A stretch of 64,000 nt of DNA from contig NZ_PKRO01000004.1 in NCBI RefSeq assembly GCF_002855495.1, forward strand, positions 62,001-126,000, read 5' to 3'. This DNA is from Porphyrobacter sp. TH134 (GTDB taxonomy: Bacteria > Pseudomonadota > Alphaproteobacteria > Sphingomonadales > Sphingomonadaceae). The notes under the pieces were generated by a model that was not told the DNA's origin, made no database searches, and worked only from the letters and a program-made list of their open reading frames with translations. A program made the translations under genes and the position numbers. This document shows positions 1 through 9,374 of this stretch, piece by piece (position 1 is the first letter of the stretch; each line of letters begins with the position of its first letter).

Positions 1-342
1 CGATCCATCCTCGCCGGGCACGGGTTCAAGCGTCACCCTGTGGCCGCGGCTCCTTAGCTGCCGCGCGATGGCTTCGAGCAGGCGGTCTCCCGCCGCGCCT
101 TCAGGGGCAAGCTCGCGCCAGGTGAAGCTGTACCAGTTGCGCAAGGGCGCGATTCGCCCACCCGTTTCGGTCAGGGCGAGAGCGGCGGCATTATCGGCGT
201 CGCTGGCGATTGCGATCAGCGGGACCAGTCCCGTGGCAGCGAGCAGCGCAAACCATTCCGCGCGGTCGAAGGGCGCAGTCGAGCGGGACGCAGTCAGCGC
301 TTGCAAGACGTTAACGCTATCGTGATACCGCGCTTCGATCAC
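1..342 (-). CDS. Partial N-terminal part of a GNAT/FemAB-like acyltransferase (tentative)
   Basis: The reverse strand is open from a GTG at 342 to the window edge, 114 codons with no stop, so the C-terminus lies outside. The product starts MIEARYHDSVNVLQAL and contains APFDRAEWFALLAATGLVPL and RNWYSFTWREL. That layout resembles the start of GNAT-type N-acyltransferases that often sit beside exosortase A loci, but the acetyl-CoA motif is not in view, so this is inference. A GGGAG lies upstream of the GTG. The forward-strand frame over the same bases has no recognisable protein. It is divergent from the acyl-CoA ligase with almost no gap. Confidence 0.5.
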   Translation of the reverse strand, partial: MIEARYHDSVNVLQALTASRSTAPFDRAEWFALLAATGLVPLIAIASDADNAAALALTETGGRIAPLRNWYSFTWRELAPEGAAGDRLLEAIARQLRSRGHRVTLEPVPGEDGS

Positions 343-350
343 TTGAAAGA

Positions 351-1904
351 ATGCTCCCGTTCATGCCGGACCACCCCGATCCCGCCCTGCGCCCGCTTGA
401 CCACCTTGCCGAATTGGCAGGGGCGGCGGGGCGCGGTGACAGACCGGCGCTGGTGCTGCGCGAGATGACGCTTAACCACAATCAGTTAAGACAGCGTGTC
501 GCGTGGCTGGCCGGATGGCTGGCGCAGATGCTGCCGGAGCGCGGCGCGCGGGTGGCAAGCTGGGCGGCCAAGGGCGAGATCACCTGCCTGCTGCCGCTCG
601 CTGCCGCGCGGGCAGGACTGGTGCACGTGCCGATCAACCCGCTGCTGAAACGCGCGCAGGCCGCGCATATCCTCGCCGATAGCGGCGCGCAGCTCTTGAT
701 CGGGACAGGTTCGCGGCTTGCATCGCTGGAACAGGGCGATCTGCCGCCGGGCTGCGCGGCGCTGGGGGAAGCCGAGGCATTGGCCGCGGCTGAGGCGGCC
801 GGGCGCGAACTTGGCCCCTCCGAGGCTGACCCGGCGGAGCTTGCCGCGATCCTCTATACCTCCGGCTCGACCGGGCGGCCCAAGGGCGTGATGCTGAGCC
901 ATGCAAACATGTGGCTGGGTGCGGTCAGTGTGGCGCATTATCTCGGGCTGGCCGATGATGACGTGACGCTGGCGGTGTTGCCGCTGTCGTTTGATTACGG
1001 GCAGAACCAGCTTTTCAGCACGTGGTTTGCAGGCGGGTGCGTGGTGCCGCTTGATTTCCTGTTCCCCAAGGATGTGGTCAAGGCGTGCGCGAAGCATGGG
1101 GTGACGACGCTCGCTGCCGTTCCGCCGCTGTGGGTGCAATTGACCGAGGCTGATTGGCCCGCCGAAGCGCGCATGCCCTTGCGGCGGCTGACCAATAGCG
1201 GCGGGGCGCTGACGGTGGATCTGGTGCGCGCCTTGCGCGGCCTGTTCCCTGACGCGCGATTGTTCCCGATGTATGGCCTGACCGAAGCCTTCCGTTCAAC
1301 CTTCCTAGACCCTGCGCTTACAGATTCGCATCCGACATCAATGGGTAAGGCGATCCCCTTTGCAGAGATTCTCGTTGTCAATGATGCGGGCGAGGTCGCT
1401 GCGGATGATGAGGAAGGCGAACTCGTCCATTGCGGGCCGCTGGTGGCGCAGGGCTATTGGCAGGATCCGGAACGTACGGCGGAGCGGTTCAAGCCCGCGC
1501 CTGCCGCCTCCACCTATGGCGGCACCGCCGTGTGGTCGGGCGACCGGGTGCGACGGGCGGCCGATGGCTTGCTCTATTTCGCCGGGCGCCGCGATGCGAT
1601 GATCAAGAGCGCGGGCAACCGCATCAGCCCGCAGGAGATCGAGGAAGCGGCGCTCGCCAGCGGATTGGTGGCAGAAGCGGTTGCGCTCGGCGTGGCGCAT
1701 CCGCGATTGGGGCAAGCGGTGCATCTGGTGGTGCGCGGCGATCCGGCGAGGGCGGAGGAACTGCCCAAGCGGCTCCAGCGCGATCTGCCCAATTTCATGC
1801 AGCCGCAAGCCATCCATTGGCGCGATGCCATGCCGCTCAATCCCAATGGCAAGATCGATCGCACGGCCTTGCAGGCCCAGCTCAATCAGGAATTTGCCCA
1901 ATGA
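351..1904 (+). CDS. Acyl-CoA ligase (AMP-forming), exosortase A system-associated
   Basis: A 517-residue adenylate-forming enzyme of the ANL superfamily. It should activate a carboxylic acid as acyl-AMP and then pass it to CoA or a carrier. The P-loop YTSGSTGRPKGVMLSHANM is at about residues 172-190, MYGLTEAFRST near 306, and the C-terminal catalytic lysine motif NPNGKIDRTAL near 496. Family: the ligase that opens XrtA/PEP-CTERM polysaccharide loci (TIGR03098 type). The start could be ATG 351 or the in-frame ATG 363; GAAAGA at 345-350 fits 363 slightly better. It overlaps the next gene by ATGA. The substrate is unknown. Confidence 0.88.
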   Translation: MLPFMPDHPDPALRPLDHLAELAGAAGRGDRPALVLREMTLNHNQLRQRVAWLAGWLAQMLPERGARVASWAAKGEITCLLPLAAARAGLVHVPINPLLKRAQAAHILADSGAQLLIGTGSRLASLEQGDLPPGCAALGEAEALAAAEAAGRELGPSEADPAELAAILYTSGSTGRPKGVMLSHANMWLGAVSVAHYLGLADDDVTLAVLPLSFDYGQNQLFSTWFAGGCVVPLDFLFPKDVVKACAKHGVTTLAAVPPLWVQLTEADWPAEARMPLRRLTNSGGALTVDLVRALRGLFPDARLFPMYGLTEAFRSTFLDPALTDSHPTSMGKAIPFAEILVVNDAGEVAADDEEGELVHCGPLVAQGYWQDPERTAERFKPAPAASTYGGTAVWSGDRVRRAADGLLYFAGRRDAMIKSAGNRISPQEIEEAALASGLVAEAVALGVAHPRLGQAVHLVVRGDPARAEELPKRLQRDLPNFMQPQAIHWRDAMPLNPNGKIDRTALQAQLNQEFAQ

Positions 1905-3127
1905 AGCCCGTCGGCCCGATCCCCGCTGGTTACGAGACCATCGCAGGCGAACTCGCCATCGGCGGCCAGCGCGCGAGCGATTTGGTGGCCGAGGCGGGGC
2001 GCACGCCGCTGTTCGTCTATTCGCGTGAGCGGCTTGATGCCCGCGCGGCGGAATTGCGCGCGGCGCTGCCGAAGCGGGTGGGGCTGAACTACGCGGTCAA
2101 GGCCAACCCGCACCCCTTGGTGATCCGCCATATGGCGCCGCTGGTGGACGGGTTCGACATTGCCTCGTCAGGCGAACTGGCGCTGTGCGTCGAGGCGGGG
2201 ATCGATCCGCGCCGGATCAGTTTTGCCGGGCCGGGCAAGCGCGATGACGAGCTTGAGGCCGCGATTGCTGTGGGCGTCACGCTCAATTGCGAAAGCGAGG
2301 GCGAGGGCGACCGCGCGCTTGCCATCGGCCAGCGTCTGGGCATTGCGCCGCGCATCGCGGTGCGGGTCAACCCCAGCTTTGTGATGACCGGATCGGGAAT
2401 GAAGATGGGCGGCGGGCCCAAGCAGTTCGGGGTCGATGCCGAGCGCGTGCCCGATCTTGCCCGTCACCTGATTGCGCAAGGGGCGGAATGGCAGGGCCTG
2501 CATATCTTCACCGGCAGCCAGACGTTGAGCGCCGATGCGATCATCGAGGCGCAAGGCAATGTCCTCGATCTGGCGGCGGAATTGACCGAAGCCATCGGCC
2601 ACGGCTGCCCCAAGCTCAACATGGGCGGCGGGCTGGGAATACCCTATTTCCCGGGCGATACGCCCGTTGATCTGGCCCGCGTGGGCGCGGCTTTGGCGCA
2701 GCGGGTTGCAGGCCTCCCGCCAGCGCTGGCCGAGACCGAGCTGTGCATTGAACTCGGGCGCTATCTGGTGGGCGAGGCGGGGGTGTACCTCACCCGCATC
2801 ATTGATCGCAAGGTCAGCCACGGCGTCACCTATCTCGTCACCGATGGCGGGTTGCATCACCAGCTGGCCGCGTCAGGCAATTTCGGCACGGTGGTCCGGC
2901 GCAATTATCCTTCTGCGATTGCAACACGCTACGGCGAGGAGGCGACAGAGGCTGTGAACATTGTCGGCTGCTTGTGCACGCCGCTTGACCGGCTTGCCGA
3001 CAATGCGGCCATGCCCCGCGCCGAAGTGGGCGATCTGGTCGCGGTGTTCTGCGCCGGGGCTTACGGCGCGACGGCATCGCCGAGCGCTTTCCTTGGTCAC
3101 GGCCCGGCAGCGGAATTGCTGGTCTGA
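1901..3127 (+). CDS. PLP-dependent decarboxylase, exosortase A system-associated
   Basis: A 408-residue fold-type III PLP enzyme related to diaminopimelate and ornithine decarboxylases. The PLP lysine lies in LNYAVKANPHPLVI, a glycine-rich phosphate-binding loop in LNMGGGLGIPYF, and the CAGAYG motif that supplies the catalytic cysteine of the partner subunit is near the C-terminus. The ATG at 1901 overlaps the ligase stop by four bases (ATGA), so the two are translationally coupled. Together they match the ligase-decarboxylase pair of XrtA loci (TIGR03099 type). The pair may supply an amino-acid-derived substituent for the polysaccharide; the true substrate is not known. Confidence 0.87.
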   Translation: MKPVGPIPAGYETIAGELAIGGQRASDLVAEAGRTPLFVYSRERLDARAAELRAALPKRVGLNYAVKANPHPLVIRHMAPLVDGFDIASSGELALCVEAGIDPRRISFAGPGKRDDELEAAIAVGVTLNCESEGEGDRALAIGQRLGIAPRIAVRVNPSFVMTGSGMKMGGGPKQFGVDAERVPDLARHLIAQGAEWQGLHIFTGSQTLSADAIIEAQGNVLDLAAELTEAIGHGCPKLNMGGGLGIPYFPGDTPVDLARVGAALAQRVAGLPPALAETELCIELGRYLVGEAGVYLTRIIDRKVSHGVTYLVTDGGLHHQLAASGNFGTVVRRNYPSAIATRYGEEATEAVNIVGCLCTPLDRLADNAAMPRAEVGDLVAVFCAGAYGATASPSAFLGHGPAAELLV

Positions 3128-3152
3128 CGCGTCACAACAACCTGCGTTAATC

Positions 3153-3179
3153 CCCGCAAATCCGCTGTCCCATTGCGGG
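3153..3179. terminator. Short inverted repeat downstream of the decarboxylase gene
   Basis: CCCGCAA at 3153-3159 pairs with TTGCGGG at 3173-3179 around a 13-base loop, about 25 bases past the decarboxylase stop. No T-run follows, so it is at best a weak terminator. It lies in the 199-base gap before the export lipoprotein gene, the longest gap in the XrtA locus and the likely place for a promoter of the downstream operon. Confidence 0.3.
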
Positions 3180-3326
3180 ATAGGGCCGGATTTGGCGCTG
3201 TATAACTAACCAGATGTTCACCATTTCCAGCGACAAGGGCGGTTCAATCCGGGCGGTTCGTGTTGCAGGTCGCTCCTGCGCGGATACGGGTCGCCCGCTC
3301 AAGATTTGGCCAAGGATCCTCGACCC

Positions 3327-3968
3327 ATGTTGCATCGTCTGCCTTTGAAGCACCTCGCCGCACTCGGCCTTGGCGCTGCCATGCTGGCGGCCTGCGCGGG
3401 CGGCGGCAAGGAGCTTCCCCCGGCCAGCTATGGTGATGGCAGCGTCGCCCCGTCCGAAGAATACACCATCGGCCCGCTCGACGAGATCACCATCCACGTC
3501 TGGCGCAACCCCGAACTCAGCGCCGACAAGGTGCGCGTGCGCCCCGATGGCCGGCTGACGATCCCGCTGGTGCAGGACATCCCGGCGGTCGGCAAAACCG
3601 CCACGCAGCTGCAGGATTACATCGCGGGCGAATTGGCCAAGTATATCGAACAGCCGATCGTGTCGGTCATCGTCAACACGCCCGAGGGCAATTTCACCCA
3701 GCAGGTGCGGATCATCGGTGCAACGCCGCAGCCCGCGTCGCTGCCGTTCCGCGCCAACATGACTGCGCTCGATGCGATGATCGCGGTGGGCGGGCTGAAC
3801 GAATTTGCCGCTGGCAACCGGGCCAAGCTGATCCGTCTCAATCGCGAAACGGGCACGCAGGTGGAATATCGCGTCCGTCTGGCAGATTTGATCCGCAAGG
3901 GCGATTCGTCGGCGAATGTGATGCTGATGCCGGGTGATACCATCATCATCCCCGAGAGCCGGTTTTAA
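3327..3968 (+). CDS. XrtA-system polysaccharide export lipoprotein (Wza/EpsA-like)
   Basis: A 213-residue outer-membrane polysaccharide export protein. The N-terminus MLHRLPLKHLAALGLGAAML ends in the lipobox L-A-A-C, so it should be lipidated. The Poly_export domain starts at YTIGPLDEITIHVWRNPEL, with RVRPDGRLTIPLVQDIPA, followed by one SLBB-like repeat ending in MLMPGDTIIIPESRF. An in-frame TTG exists at 3306, but ATG 3327 has AAGGA upstream and gives a clean lipoprotein signal, so I chose it. It is shorter than Wza, as is normal for XrtA loci. Fifteen bases separate it from the chain-length gene. Confidence 0.9.
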   Translation: MLHRLPLKHLAALGLGAAMLAACAGGGKELPPASYGDGSVAPSEEYTIGPLDEITIHVWRNPELSADKVRVRPDGRLTIPLVQDIPAVGKTATQLQDYIAGELAKYIEQPIVSVIVNTPEGNFTQQVRIIGATPQPASLPFRANMTALDAMIAVGGLNEFAAGNRAKLIRLNRETGTQVEYRVRLADLIRKGDSSANVMLMPGDTIIIPESRF

Positions 3969-3983
3969 AGGCGGGCACGGGGG

Positions 3984-5504
3984 ATGAGCGAGATTTTTGA
4001 CGAACTGCGCGCCGCGCTGTGGTCGGTCTGGCACCGCCGCTGGCTTGCGATTGCGGTGGCGTGGGGCGTGTGCATGATGGGCTGGCTGGTCGTCAGCCTG
4101 ATCCCCAACACCTACGAATCCAAGGCGCGCGTCTATGTCGATGTGCAGGACGTGCTGTCCAAGCAGCTCGGCATTGCGGGTGACGGTAAGGAAGAAATCA
4201 CCCGCGTGCGCCAGACCCTGTCGAGCGCCAAGAACCTCGAAAAGGTCGTCACCTCGACCCGGCTTGGCGAAGGGATCACCGAGCGCGGGTCGCTGGACGC
4301 CGCGATTGCCGAGCTGGAAAAGAAGGTCAAGGTGACGAGCGAGCAGGACAACCTGTTCGAAATCACCGCCGAAATTAGCAGGGGCGATCTGTCCGATGCC
4401 GAAAACGCCGTGCTGGCGCGCGATGTGGTGCAGAAGCTGCTCGATATCTTGCGCGAAGAACACGTGATCGGCAGTCGCACAGGGATCAGCACCGCGATCG
4501 GCGATCTCGACCGGCAGCTTGACGAACGCAAGCTGGAACTGGAGCAGGCCGAACAGCGCCGCTTGGCCTTTGAATCGCAATATCCCGATCTGATCGGCGG
4601 GTCTGACAGCCTGTCGAACAAGGTGCAGCAGGCCCGCACCGAAGTGCGCAATGTGGATGCCGATCTGGCCGCGGCTGAAAGCGGGCTTGCCGCGATTGCC
4701 AGCCAGTTGGCCAATACCCCGCGCACCCTGGCCGGCGGTCCGCAGGCCACCGGCCCGCGCGCCGCGCTGCAACAGGCGCAGACGCAGCTGGCTGAACTGC
4801 GGTCACGCGGGCTCACCGATAGCCACCCCGATGTGGTGGCGACGACGAAGCAGGTGGCGATCCTTGCGCGGCAAGCGGCTGCGGCCGGTGATGATGCCGG
4901 CGGCACGCCCAATCCGGCCTATGCCTCGCTGATCGCGATCCGCAGCGAACGCCAGGCCACGGTCGAAGCCCTGCAAGCCCGGCGCGCCGCGCTTCAGAGC
5001 AATTCTGCCGCGCTGATGGCCAGTCAGGCCAGCGAACCGGCTGTCGCTGCCGAAGCCAACCGCATCAGCCGCGATTACGACGTGCTGCGCCAGAATTACG
5101 AAAAGCTGCTGCAAGACCGCGAGGCGCTGCGCACGCGCGGTCAGGTGGAAAACAAGGCCAGCCAGTTCCGGTTTGACATCATCCAGCAGCCCGGCGTGCC
5201 GCGCAATGCGGCAGCGCCCAATCGTCCGCTGCTGCTGCTCGGCGTGTTGATTGCCGGGATCGGCGCCGGGATCGCTTCGGCCTATGCGCTGAGCCAGCTC
5301 AAATCCAGCTTTGCCACGCCGCAAAAGCTGGAGCGCGCGTTCGATCTGCCGGTGATTGGTTCGATCTCGCTGACAATTTCGGATGCTGCCCGGACGCTGG
5401 AACGCCAGCGGCTGAAACAATTTGCCGGGGCCTGCGGAGGGCTGGTGGCGATGCTGGTGATCTTGCTGGCGATCGAGTTCGTCTCGGTCGGAACGATGGC
5501 GTGA
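3984..5504 (+). CDS. XrtA-system polysaccharide chain-length determinant (Wzz-like)
   Basis: A 506-residue inner-membrane polysaccharide co-polymerase. A transmembrane segment at about 18-40 (WLAIAVAWGVCMMGWLVV) is followed by the Wzz domain (NTYESKARVYVDVQDVL), a long periplasmic coiled coil rich in E, Q and A (about 165-390), then TM segments near 413-435 and 480-500. The conserved pattern PGVPRNAAAPNRPLLLL precedes the second TM. It should pair with the downstream tyrosine kinase to control chain length, as in TIGR03007-type proteins. It reads directly into the kinase gene with a 16-base gap. Confidence 0.9.
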   Translation: MSEIFDELRAALWSVWHRRWLAIAVAWGVCMMGWLVVSLIPNTYESKARVYVDVQDVLSKQLGIAGDGKEEITRVRQTLSSAKNLEKVVTSTRLGEGITERGSLDAAIAELEKKVKVTSEQDNLFEITAEISRGDLSDAENAVLARDVVQKLLDILREEHVIGSRTGISTAIGDLDRQLDERKLELEQAEQRRLAFESQYPDLIGGSDSLSNKVQQARTEVRNVDADLAAAESGLAAIASQLANTPRTLAGGPQATGPRAALQQAQTQLAELRSRGLTDSHPDVVATTKQVAILARQAAAAGDDAGGTPNPAYASLIAIRSERQATVEALQARRAALQSNSAALMASQASEPAVAAEANRISRDYDVLRQNYEKLLQDREALRTRGQVENKASQFRFDIIQQPGVPRNAAAPNRPLLLLGVLIAGIGAGIASAYALSQLKSSFATPQKLERAFDLPVIGSISLTISDAARTLERQRLKQFAGACGGLVAMLVILLAIEFVSVGTMA

Positions 5505-5520
5505 GGACGGGAAAAGCGCG

Positions 5521-6522
5521 ATGACCGAACAGGGCAAGATCAACCGCGAAGGCGCACGGCCCGCATCGCTGTTCGAGCGGGCGGATGTGACCTTTGGCCT
5601 CGATCCGCGCGCGCCTGCGCCCAAGCTGCCGGCGGCACCGCAGGTGCCGCAGAACCTGCGCCAACCGGCACGGCCTGCGGCGGCGCCGGCCTCAGCCGCG
5701 GCGCCGGTCGCGGTCGACCGCGCTGCCCCACAACCTGCGCCGACTTTTGCGCCCGCCCCTCAGCAAGCCCCCGCAGCACCGCAACCCGTGGTGTTTTGCG
5801 GCCCCTATGCCGCGATTGACCGCGATCATCTGCGCAGCGGCGGGTTGATCGTGCCCGAAGATCCGGTGACAGGGTTGCTGGAAGAATTCCGCATCGTGAA
5901 GCGCGAATTGCTGGCCGATGCGCGCGCAGGCGATACCCCGTTGGCCCGGCGCATTCTGGTGTGTTCGCCTCATCCGGGCGAGGGCAAGACGTATTGCGCC
6001 ACCAATCTTGCGATCGCGCTGGCGGCAGAGCAAGGCCTGGAAGTGCTGCTGGTTGATGCCGACGTGGTCAAGCCGAGCGTTGCGCAGCGGTTGGGAATTG
6101 CAGCCGACCGCGGATTGATGGATGCGCTGGCCGATCCGGCTGTTCCGGCTGAAAGCCTCGTGATCCGCACCGACATCGACGGGCTGTTCGTGCTGCCTGC
6201 GGGCACCGCCAATTCGCGCGACGCCGAATATCTGGCAAGCGCTCGCACGGGCGAAGTGCTTGACCGGCTGACACAGGGCGCGCCCGACCGGATCGTGATT
6301 TTCGATACGCCGCCCGCGCTGGCCGCATCGCCCGCTGCCGAACTGGCCCAGCATGTTGGCCAAGCATTGCTGGTGGTGCGGGCTGACGAAACCAGCCGCG
6401 CCGCGCTGGAGGATGCGCAGCAGCTGCTGTCGGCCTGCGGCGATATCAAACTGCTTCTCAATGCCGCGCGCTACAGCCCTTCGGGCAGGCGCTTTGGCAG
6501 TTACGGCACGAAGGGGAAATGA
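5521..6522 (+). CDS. XrtA-associated tyrosine autokinase (BY-kinase)
   Basis: A 333-residue cytoplasmic kinase. The Walker A motif SPHPGEGKT is at 149-157, Walker A' LLVDADVVKPS at 176-186 and Walker B IVIFDTPP at 258-265, the signature of bacterial tyrosine kinases. Residues 28-90 are an Ala/Pro-rich linker. The C-terminal tail has only two tyrosines (Y318, Y328), fewer than the Tyr clusters of Wzc or CpsD. It should phosphorylate itself and act on the upstream chain-length protein to control polymerisation. The stop overlaps the ATG at 6519 of the next frame. Confidence 0.88.
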   Translation: MTEQGKINREGARPASLFERADVTFGLDPRAPAPKLPAAPQVPQNLRQPARPAAAPASAAAPVAVDRAAPQPAPTFAPAPQQAPAAPQPVVFCGPYAAIDRDHLRSGGLIVPEDPVTGLLEEFRIVKRELLADARAGDTPLARRILVCSPHPGEGKTYCATNLAIALAAEQGLEVLLVDADVVKPSVAQRLGIAADRGLMDALADPAVPAESLVIRTDIDGLFVLPAGTANSRDAEYLASARTGEVLDRLTQGAPDRIVIFDTPPALAASPAAELAQHVGQALLVVRADETSRAALEDAQQLLSACGDIKLLLNAARYSPSGRRFGSYGTKGK

Positions 6523-6524
6523 CG

Positions 6525-8183
6525 ATGCGTGCCCGCTCATTCGGATCACTCTTGCTGGCCGCCGGGCTGATCGCCGCTGCAGCCGCGCCTGCCCATGCGC
6601 AGGTTCAGAGCCAGAGCCAAGGCCAAGGCCAAGGTGGCAATGTGCAGGGCCAGCGCGCCAACCGCGTGGTGCAGCCCTATATCGAGGTCGGGCAGGTCGT
6701 CTCGGCCGAGCTGAGCCCGGGTGATGATGTGCTCACCTTCACGCAGATTGCCGCCGGGGTCGATCTCAACGTGCAGGGCCGCAACAGCGGGGCGGCTGTT
6801 TCGCTGCGCTATGAACGCAATATCGGCTACGGTGACGACACCGTCGATGCCAACACCGTCAGCGGCATCGCGCGCGGCACGCTGGCGCTGGTGCCGAACA
6901 CGCTGAGCCTTGAGGCTGGCGGTCTGGCATCACGCACCCGAATCGATGCGGGCGGCGGCACCACCGCCAACCCCCTGGTGCGCGAGAATGCCGAAAGCCG
7001 CATCTACAGCGCCTATGCCGGGCCCAGCCTCAACACCCGCGTCGGCGTTGTCGATGTCCAGGGCGTGACGCGCGTTGGGTATAACCGGTTCGAGGCTGAC
7101 GATGCGCTGGTGACCCAGCAGGGCGCGCTGGTCGATGTGTTCGATGACAGCGTGACCTATCTGGGCCAGCTGCGCGCAGGCGTGCGGCCGGGCGAATTGC
7201 TGCCCGTGGGCCTCGCGGTGACCGCAGGCGGCTTTCAGGAAGATATCGGCAACCTCGATCAGCGGGTGCGCGACCTGTATGTGCGCGGCGATGTGACAGT
7301 GCCGCTGACCCGCAGTCTCGCGCTGGTTGGCGGGGCGGGGTACGAGGATGTCGAGATTTCCAGCCGCGATGCGGTGCGCGATGCCAATGGCGTGCCGGTG
7401 CGCGGGCCGGATGGCCGGTTTGTTACCGATGCGTCTGCGCCGCGCCAGATCGCCTTTGATGTCGATGGATTGCTGTGGGATGTCGGGGTGCTGTGGCGGC
7501 CCAGTTCGCGCACCAATTTGCAGGCAGCGGTCGGGCGGCGATACGATTCGACCACGTACTACGGCAACTTCACGTACGTCCCCAGCCAGCGCAGCGCCTT
7601 TGCGGTGTCGGCCTATGACGGGGTGAGCGGGTTTGGCGGGGCGCTGGGCAATTCGCTCGCCGCCCTGTCGAGCGATTTCGAGGCGATCCGCAATCCGGTG
7701 ACCGGCGATTTCGGCGGGCTGGTGAGCGGCACCGAAGGCCAGGCGCTGATCGGCGGCTTGGGCTCGGCCCGCTCGGCTGCGTTCCGCGGGCGCGGGGTGC
7801 GCGCTTCCTATCAGCGCACGATGGGCCGCACGGTGGCCGCGATTGGCGCAGGCTATGACCGCCGCACCTTTATCGCCGCAACAGGCACGGTGCTGGCGCC
7901 GCTCAACGGTGTGACGGACGAAAGCTATTACGTCACCGGCGGGCTGACGCGCGAGATTGGCCGCAGCGCCAACATCACCACCAATGCCTACGTCAACTGG
8001 TTCGATGCGGCGGGCGATACCAACACCGTGACCGCGGTGGGCGCGTCGGCGGCCTATAACCAGTCGATCACCCAGCGTCTGGTCGGCCGGGCGGCGATTG
8101 CGGTTGATTATTTCGACAGCGAATTCACCGCGCAGGATTTCGCTTTCGCCACCGCGCTGGTCGGCCTGCGCTACAATTTCTGA
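6525..8183 (+). CDS. XrtA/PEP-CTERM-associated outer-membrane beta-barrel protein
   Basis: A 552-residue protein with a clear signal peptide (MRARSFGSLLLAAGL through AHA, cleavage near residue 25), a short Q/G-rich stretch, then alternating hydrophobic beta strands to the terminal LVGLRYNF, which ends in Phe as outer-membrane barrels do. This matches the TIGR03016 family found in XrtA loci. ATG 6519 overlaps the kinase stop, but AGGGGA at 6512-6517 is seven bases from ATG 6525, so 6525 is the better start. It probably helps the polysaccharide cross or attach to the outer membrane; the exact role is unknown. Confidence 0.85.
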   Translation: MRARSFGSLLLAAGLIAAAAAPAHAQVQSQSQGQGQGGNVQGQRANRVVQPYIEVGQVVSAELSPGDDVLTFTQIAAGVDLNVQGRNSGAAVSLRYERNIGYGDDTVDANTVSGIARGTLALVPNTLSLEAGGLASRTRIDAGGGTTANPLVRENAESRIYSAYAGPSLNTRVGVVDVQGVTRVGYNRFEADDALVTQQGALVDVFDDSVTYLGQLRAGVRPGELLPVGLAVTAGGFQEDIGNLDQRVRDLYVRGDVTVPLTRSLALVGGAGYEDVEISSRDAVRDANGVPVRGPDGRFVTDASAPRQIAFDVDGLLWDVGVLWRPSSRTNLQAAVGRRYDSTTYYGNFTYVPSQRSAFAVSAYDGVSGFGGALGNSLAALSSDFEAIRNPVTGDFGGLVSGTEGQALIGGLGSARSAAFRGRGVRASYQRTMGRTVAAIGAGYDRRTFIAATGTVLAPLNGVTDESYYVTGGLTREIGRSANITTNAYVNWFDAAGDTNTVTAVGASAAYNQSITQRLVGRAAIAVDYFDSEFTAQDFAFATALVGLRYNF

Positions 8184-8200
8184 GGGGAGTGCAAGACCTC

Positions 8201-9370
8201 ATGTACGAACAGTTCTACGGTTTCAGCGGGCGCCCCTTTCAGCTGACCCCCGATCCGCAATTCTACTTTGAAAGCACCGGCCACAAGAAGGCGATGAGCT
8301 ATCTGGGCTATGGCCTCAGCCAAGGCGAAGGCTTCATCGTCATCACCGGCGAGGTCGGCGCGGGCAAATCGACGCTGGTGGCGCATTTGATGGAGCGCAT
8401 TGATCCGTCGGCGCTCACGGCTGCGCAGGTGGTGACCACCGCGCTCGACAGCGATCAGGTCGTCCATGTTGTCGCGCAGGCGTTCGGACTGGCGGTTGAG
8501 GGGCATGACAAGGCCGGCGCGCTGGGCGCGCTCGAACGCTTTTTCCAGGACGAGGCCCGCGCGGGCCGGCGCTGCCTGCTGGTGGTGGACGAATGCCAGA
8601 ACCTTGGCCTTGATGCGCTGGAAGAACTGCGCATGCTGTCGAACTTCCAGCTTGGCTCGCACCCCTTGCTGCAAAGCCTGCTGCTGGGTCAGCCCGAATT
8701 CCGCCGCACCGTCGCGCACCATCCGGGGCTGGAGCAATTGCGCCAGCGGATCATCGCGTCCCATCACCTTGATGCGCTGGATGCCGAAGAGGTCGAACAT
8801 TATGTCCGCCACCGGCTTGGCCATGTCGGGTGGGACGGTCAGCCTGGCTTTGAACCCGGGCTGATCGATGCCCTGTATCGCCAGACAGGCGGGATCCCGC
8901 GGCGGGTCAATCAGGTGATGAACCGCCTGTTGCTGCTGGGGGCGATTGAGGAGCGCGACCTGCTTTCGCTGGCCATGCTGGGTGATGTCATCAGCGAAAT
9001 GGCGGCCGATCAGACCCGCGGTGCGCGCGGCAGCGATCTGCATTCCGCGCCCGCCGGGCCCACCGCCCCTGCGCCCGCAGCCCCCGGCACTCTGCCTGCC
9101 ACCGAAGTTGCCGCCCTGCTGGCCGAACGTGATGCGCGCACCGCCGAACTGGAAGCGGCGATCACCGCCTTGCAAGGCGCTCGCCTTGGCCGCGAAGGGG
9201 CCGATGGCGAGGCGCTCTCGCCTGAGGATGCCCGCATCAACGAAGCCCGCCTGGCCGCTGAACTCGAACGGCTCGAAGCGCGGCTTGAAGAGCAGGAACA
9301 ATCCTTCCGCCACGTGCTGACGATGCTGATCGAATGGCTTGAGGATGACCGGTCGCGCGAGGCGGCCTAG
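8201..9370 (+). CDS. XrtA-associated AAA ATPase (ExeA/GspA-like)
   Basis: A 389-residue ATPase. The start MYEQFYGFSGRPFQLTPDP is typical of ExeA-like proteins in PEP-CTERM loci (TIGR03015). Walker A GEVGAGKST is at 50-58 and Walker B CLLVVDECQNL near 124, followed by an arginine-rich sensor region (GGIPRRVNQVMNRLLLLG). The last 100 residues are an Ala/Pro linker and a coiled coil (about 305-380) with an acidic, charged end. GTG 8189 is in frame, but GGGGAG at 8184-8189 favours ATG 8201. It may drive assembly of export parts across the envelope; this is inference from the family. Confidence 0.88.
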   Translation: MYEQFYGFSGRPFQLTPDPQFYFESTGHKKAMSYLGYGLSQGEGFIVITGEVGAGKSTLVAHLMERIDPSALTAAQVVTTALDSDQVVHVVAQAFGLAVEGHDKAGALGALERFFQDEARAGRRCLLVVDECQNLGLDALEELRMLSNFQLGSHPLLQSLLLGQPEFRRTVAHHPGLEQLRQRIIASHHLDALDAEEVEHYVRHRLGHVGWDGQPGFEPGLIDALYRQTGGIPRRVNQVMNRLLLLGAIEERDLLSLAMLGDVISEMAADQTRGARGSDLHSAPAGPTAPAPAAPGTLPATEVAALLAERDARTAELEAAITALQGARLGREGADGEALSPEDARINEARLAAELERLEARLEEQEQSFRHVLTMLIEWLEDDRSREAA

Positions 9371-9374
9371 GATC

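Noticed and set aside
68..325. Forward-strand open frame of 85 codons at the left edge
   Set aside because: The product is Ala/Ser/Arg-rich with no family features, while the reverse strand over the same bases encodes a normal-looking protein with aromatic and acidic residues.
471..502. TTAA-containing inverted repeat resembling a CtrA site
   Set aside because: It lies inside the ligase coding sequence and the spacing is wrong (ten bases, not seven).
3147..4772. 541-codon reverse frame opposite the export and chain-length genes
   Set aside because: Shadow of two recognisable XrtA-locus genes.
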